Origin: an uncultured Opitutaceae bacterium
GTDB lineage: Bacteria > Verrucomicrobiota > Verrucomicrobiia > Opitutales > Opitutaceae
NCBI GenBank assembly: GCA_937128785.1
Contig: CAKZMS010000769.1
Span: 1-14,429 of the forward strand
DNA: 14,429 nucleotides
Direction: 5' to 3'
How positions within the stretch are numbered: the first letter of the stretch is position 1; every line of letters begins with the position of its first letter. The notes below the pieces were generated by a model. That model saw nothing but the letters and a program-made list of their open reading frames with translations, did not search any database and was not told the DNA's origin. The translations under genes were made by a program, and so were the position numbers. Shown here in pieces: positions 13,335 to 14,429 of the stretch.

Positions 13335-14429
13335 ATGAAAGCCTCCCCACCCCTCCATTGCGCTGCCGTGGATCTTGGAGCCACTTCCGGTCGCGTCATG
13401 ATCGGCACCTGGTCAAAACGACAACTCACCCTCCGGGAGGTGCACCGTTTTCCCAATGGGGTCAGGCAAGTTGGCGAACGCGCCTACTGGGATATCGCCG
13501 GACTCTGGGAACAGGTGCAACACGGCCTAAACCTCGCCGCCGCCAGTCTGCCCGAGGGCGAAATGATCAGCAGTGTCGGCGTGGAGACTTGGGGCGTTGA
13601 CTACGTCCTGACGGATGCCGAGGGACGCGCCGTCTATCCCATCCATGCCTATCGCGACAGCCGCACGCAGGCCGGATTGAAGGCCCTCGAAGACGATCCG
13701 GTCCAGCTCGCCAAGATTTACCGCGCCACCGGCATCCCGGCGGTTTTCTACAACACGTCACTGCAACTGGCCGAAACCATCCAGACTCATCCGGCCATCA
13801 CCTCGACGGCCGCCCGCTGCCTCTTACTCCCGGACTACTTCAACTTTCTCCTGAGCGGCAAAATGGTAAACGGTCAGGCCATCGCGGGCACTGCCCAGCT
13901 ACTGGACGTGAAACGCGAATCCTGGTCGCGCAGCACACTCAAGCACTTCGGCATTCCGCCCAAATGGTTCACGCCTCCCCAACGCAGTGCCACCCGGCTG
14001 GGCACGGTCCGCGGCATTCCAGCACTCAAGAAAACCAAGGTCATTGCCGTGCCCGGACACGACACCACCTGCGCCTATGATGCGATCCCCGCCGCGGCCG
14101 ATGGCTCGGACATTCTACTGAGCTCCGGCACCTGGTCGATCGTCGGCATGGAGCACGACAAACCGCTGCTCAATCGCACCGCCGCCGAGGCCCGCATCGC
14201 CAACGATCAAACCGGACGCGGCGACTACCGTCCCTTGGTCAATGTAATCGGACTTTGGCTGATGGAGGAAACGCTCAAGGATTTCCAAAGCCGGCCCAGC
14301 AAAGCCAGCGAATGGAACAAACTCATCAAGGCCGCCAGTGCGCTGCCAGCGCCCGATGCGCTGCTCGACGTCAAGGATCCCGCTTTCGCCAGCCCTCCCT
14401 CCATGCGCAAAGCGATCGACGCCCAACTC
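13335..14429 (+). CDS. rhaB: Rhamnulokinase (FGGY carbohydrate kinase), 3'-truncated by the window
   Basis: Phosphorylates L-rhamnulose (or a related ketose such as L-fuculose) with ATP in the cytoplasm. The frame is open from the ATG at 13335 to the last base, giving 365 of about 490 residues. Signatures follow RhaB closely: the phosphate-1 motif AVDLGATSGR (11-20), VETWGVDYVLTD (83-94), AYRDSRT (105-111), TGIPAVFYNTSLQL, LLLPDYFNFLLSG (163-175), catalytic D243 in VPGHDTT, and LLSSGTWSIVGME (261-273) with NVIGLWLMEE. These separate it from xylulokinase and glycerol kinase. The start has no Shine-Dalgarno (leader CAAAAAACCCT), but DLGATSGR begins at the correct distance from this Met. It is divergent from the AraC regulator; isomerase and aldolase genes would be expected downstream, outside the window. 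Confidence 0.92.
   Translation, partial: MKASPPLHCAAVDLGATSGRVMIGTWSKRQLTLREVHRFPNGVRQVGERAYWDIAGLWEQVQHGLNLAAASLPEGEMISSVGVETWGVDYVLTDAEGRAVYPIHAYRDSRTQAGLKALEDDPVQLAKIYRATGIPAVFYNTSLQLAETIQTHPAITSTAARCLLLPDYFNFLLSGKMVNGQAIAGTAQLLDVKRESWSRSTLKHFGIPPKWFTPPQRSATRLGTVRGIPALKKTKVIAVPGHDTTCAYDAIPAAADGSDILLSSGTWSIVGMEHDKPLLNRTAAEARIANDQTGRGDYRPLVNVIGLWLMEETLKDFQSRPSKASEWNKLIKAASALPAPDALLDVKDPAFASPPSMRKAIDAQL

Noticed and set aside
13304..13600. 98-codon plus-strand frame overlapping the start of rhamnulokinase
   Set aside because: It is out of frame with rhaB, whose motifs begin 10 codons after 13335. The product is Arg-rich and featureless.

Overview
The window looks like a piece of a GC-rich (about 60-65%) chromosome, most probably from a Verrucomicrobiota member of the Opitutales/Opitutaceae type. 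This is inferred from two things. The intergenic gaps carry short, roughly 10-nt periodic repeats (CACGGATG, CACGAAG and CACAGAG words) that I recall from such genomes. Most genes also lack an obvious Shine-Dalgarno sequence. No rRNA, tRNA, CRISPR array or insertion sequence was seen.

Region 1 (1-7419, + strand) is a tightly packed run of corrinoid and folate C1 genes. In order it encodes a corrinoid carrier protein (5' end cut by the window), a methylenetetrahydrofolate reductase with a fused Cys-rich MTHFR_C/MetV-like domain, a pterin-binding methyl-THF:corrinoid methyltransferase (AcsE/MeTr-like) and a metal-dependent amidohydrolase. These are followed by a [2Fe-2S] plus ASKHA-ATPase corrinoid reactivator (RACo/RamA-like), a stand-alone MetH-type reactivation domain, and two small proteins I cannot assign (152 aa Cys/His-rich and 115 aa). 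Three junctions are 4-bp ATGA overlaps (3087, 6040, 6603), which supports one transcript. The set can move a methyl group between a corrinoid and tetrahydrofolate and keep the cobalt active. Direction is open: it may be a fully split methionine synthase, or a demethylation route feeding methyl groups into THF oxidation. The decisive partner (homocysteine methyltransferase or substrate-specific methyltransferase) is not in the window and probably lies just upstream.

Region 2 (7451-10705, + strand) continues with a xylose-isomerase-like TIM-barrel protein. After a repeat-bearing gap comes a molybdopterin oxidoreductase of the FdhF/YdeP (Fdh-alpha-like) clade. If it is a formate dehydrogenase it could finish C1 oxidation, but it is separated from region 1 by an inverted repeat that ends 4 bp before its start codon.

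Region 3 (10706-11160) is a non-conserved-looking gap. It holds a CACGAAG repeat, a possible 50-aa lipoprotein gene, and a nested palindrome of about 190 bp.

Region 4 (11161-14429) is a sugar locus. On the - strand an AraC-family regulator precedes a Gfo/Idh/MocA oxidoreductase. Divergent from the regulator on the + strand is a rhamnulokinase (rhaB) that runs off the window. The shared 130-bp intergenic region has a dyad that could be the regulator's operator, suggesting an L-rhamnose or related deoxysugar pathway.
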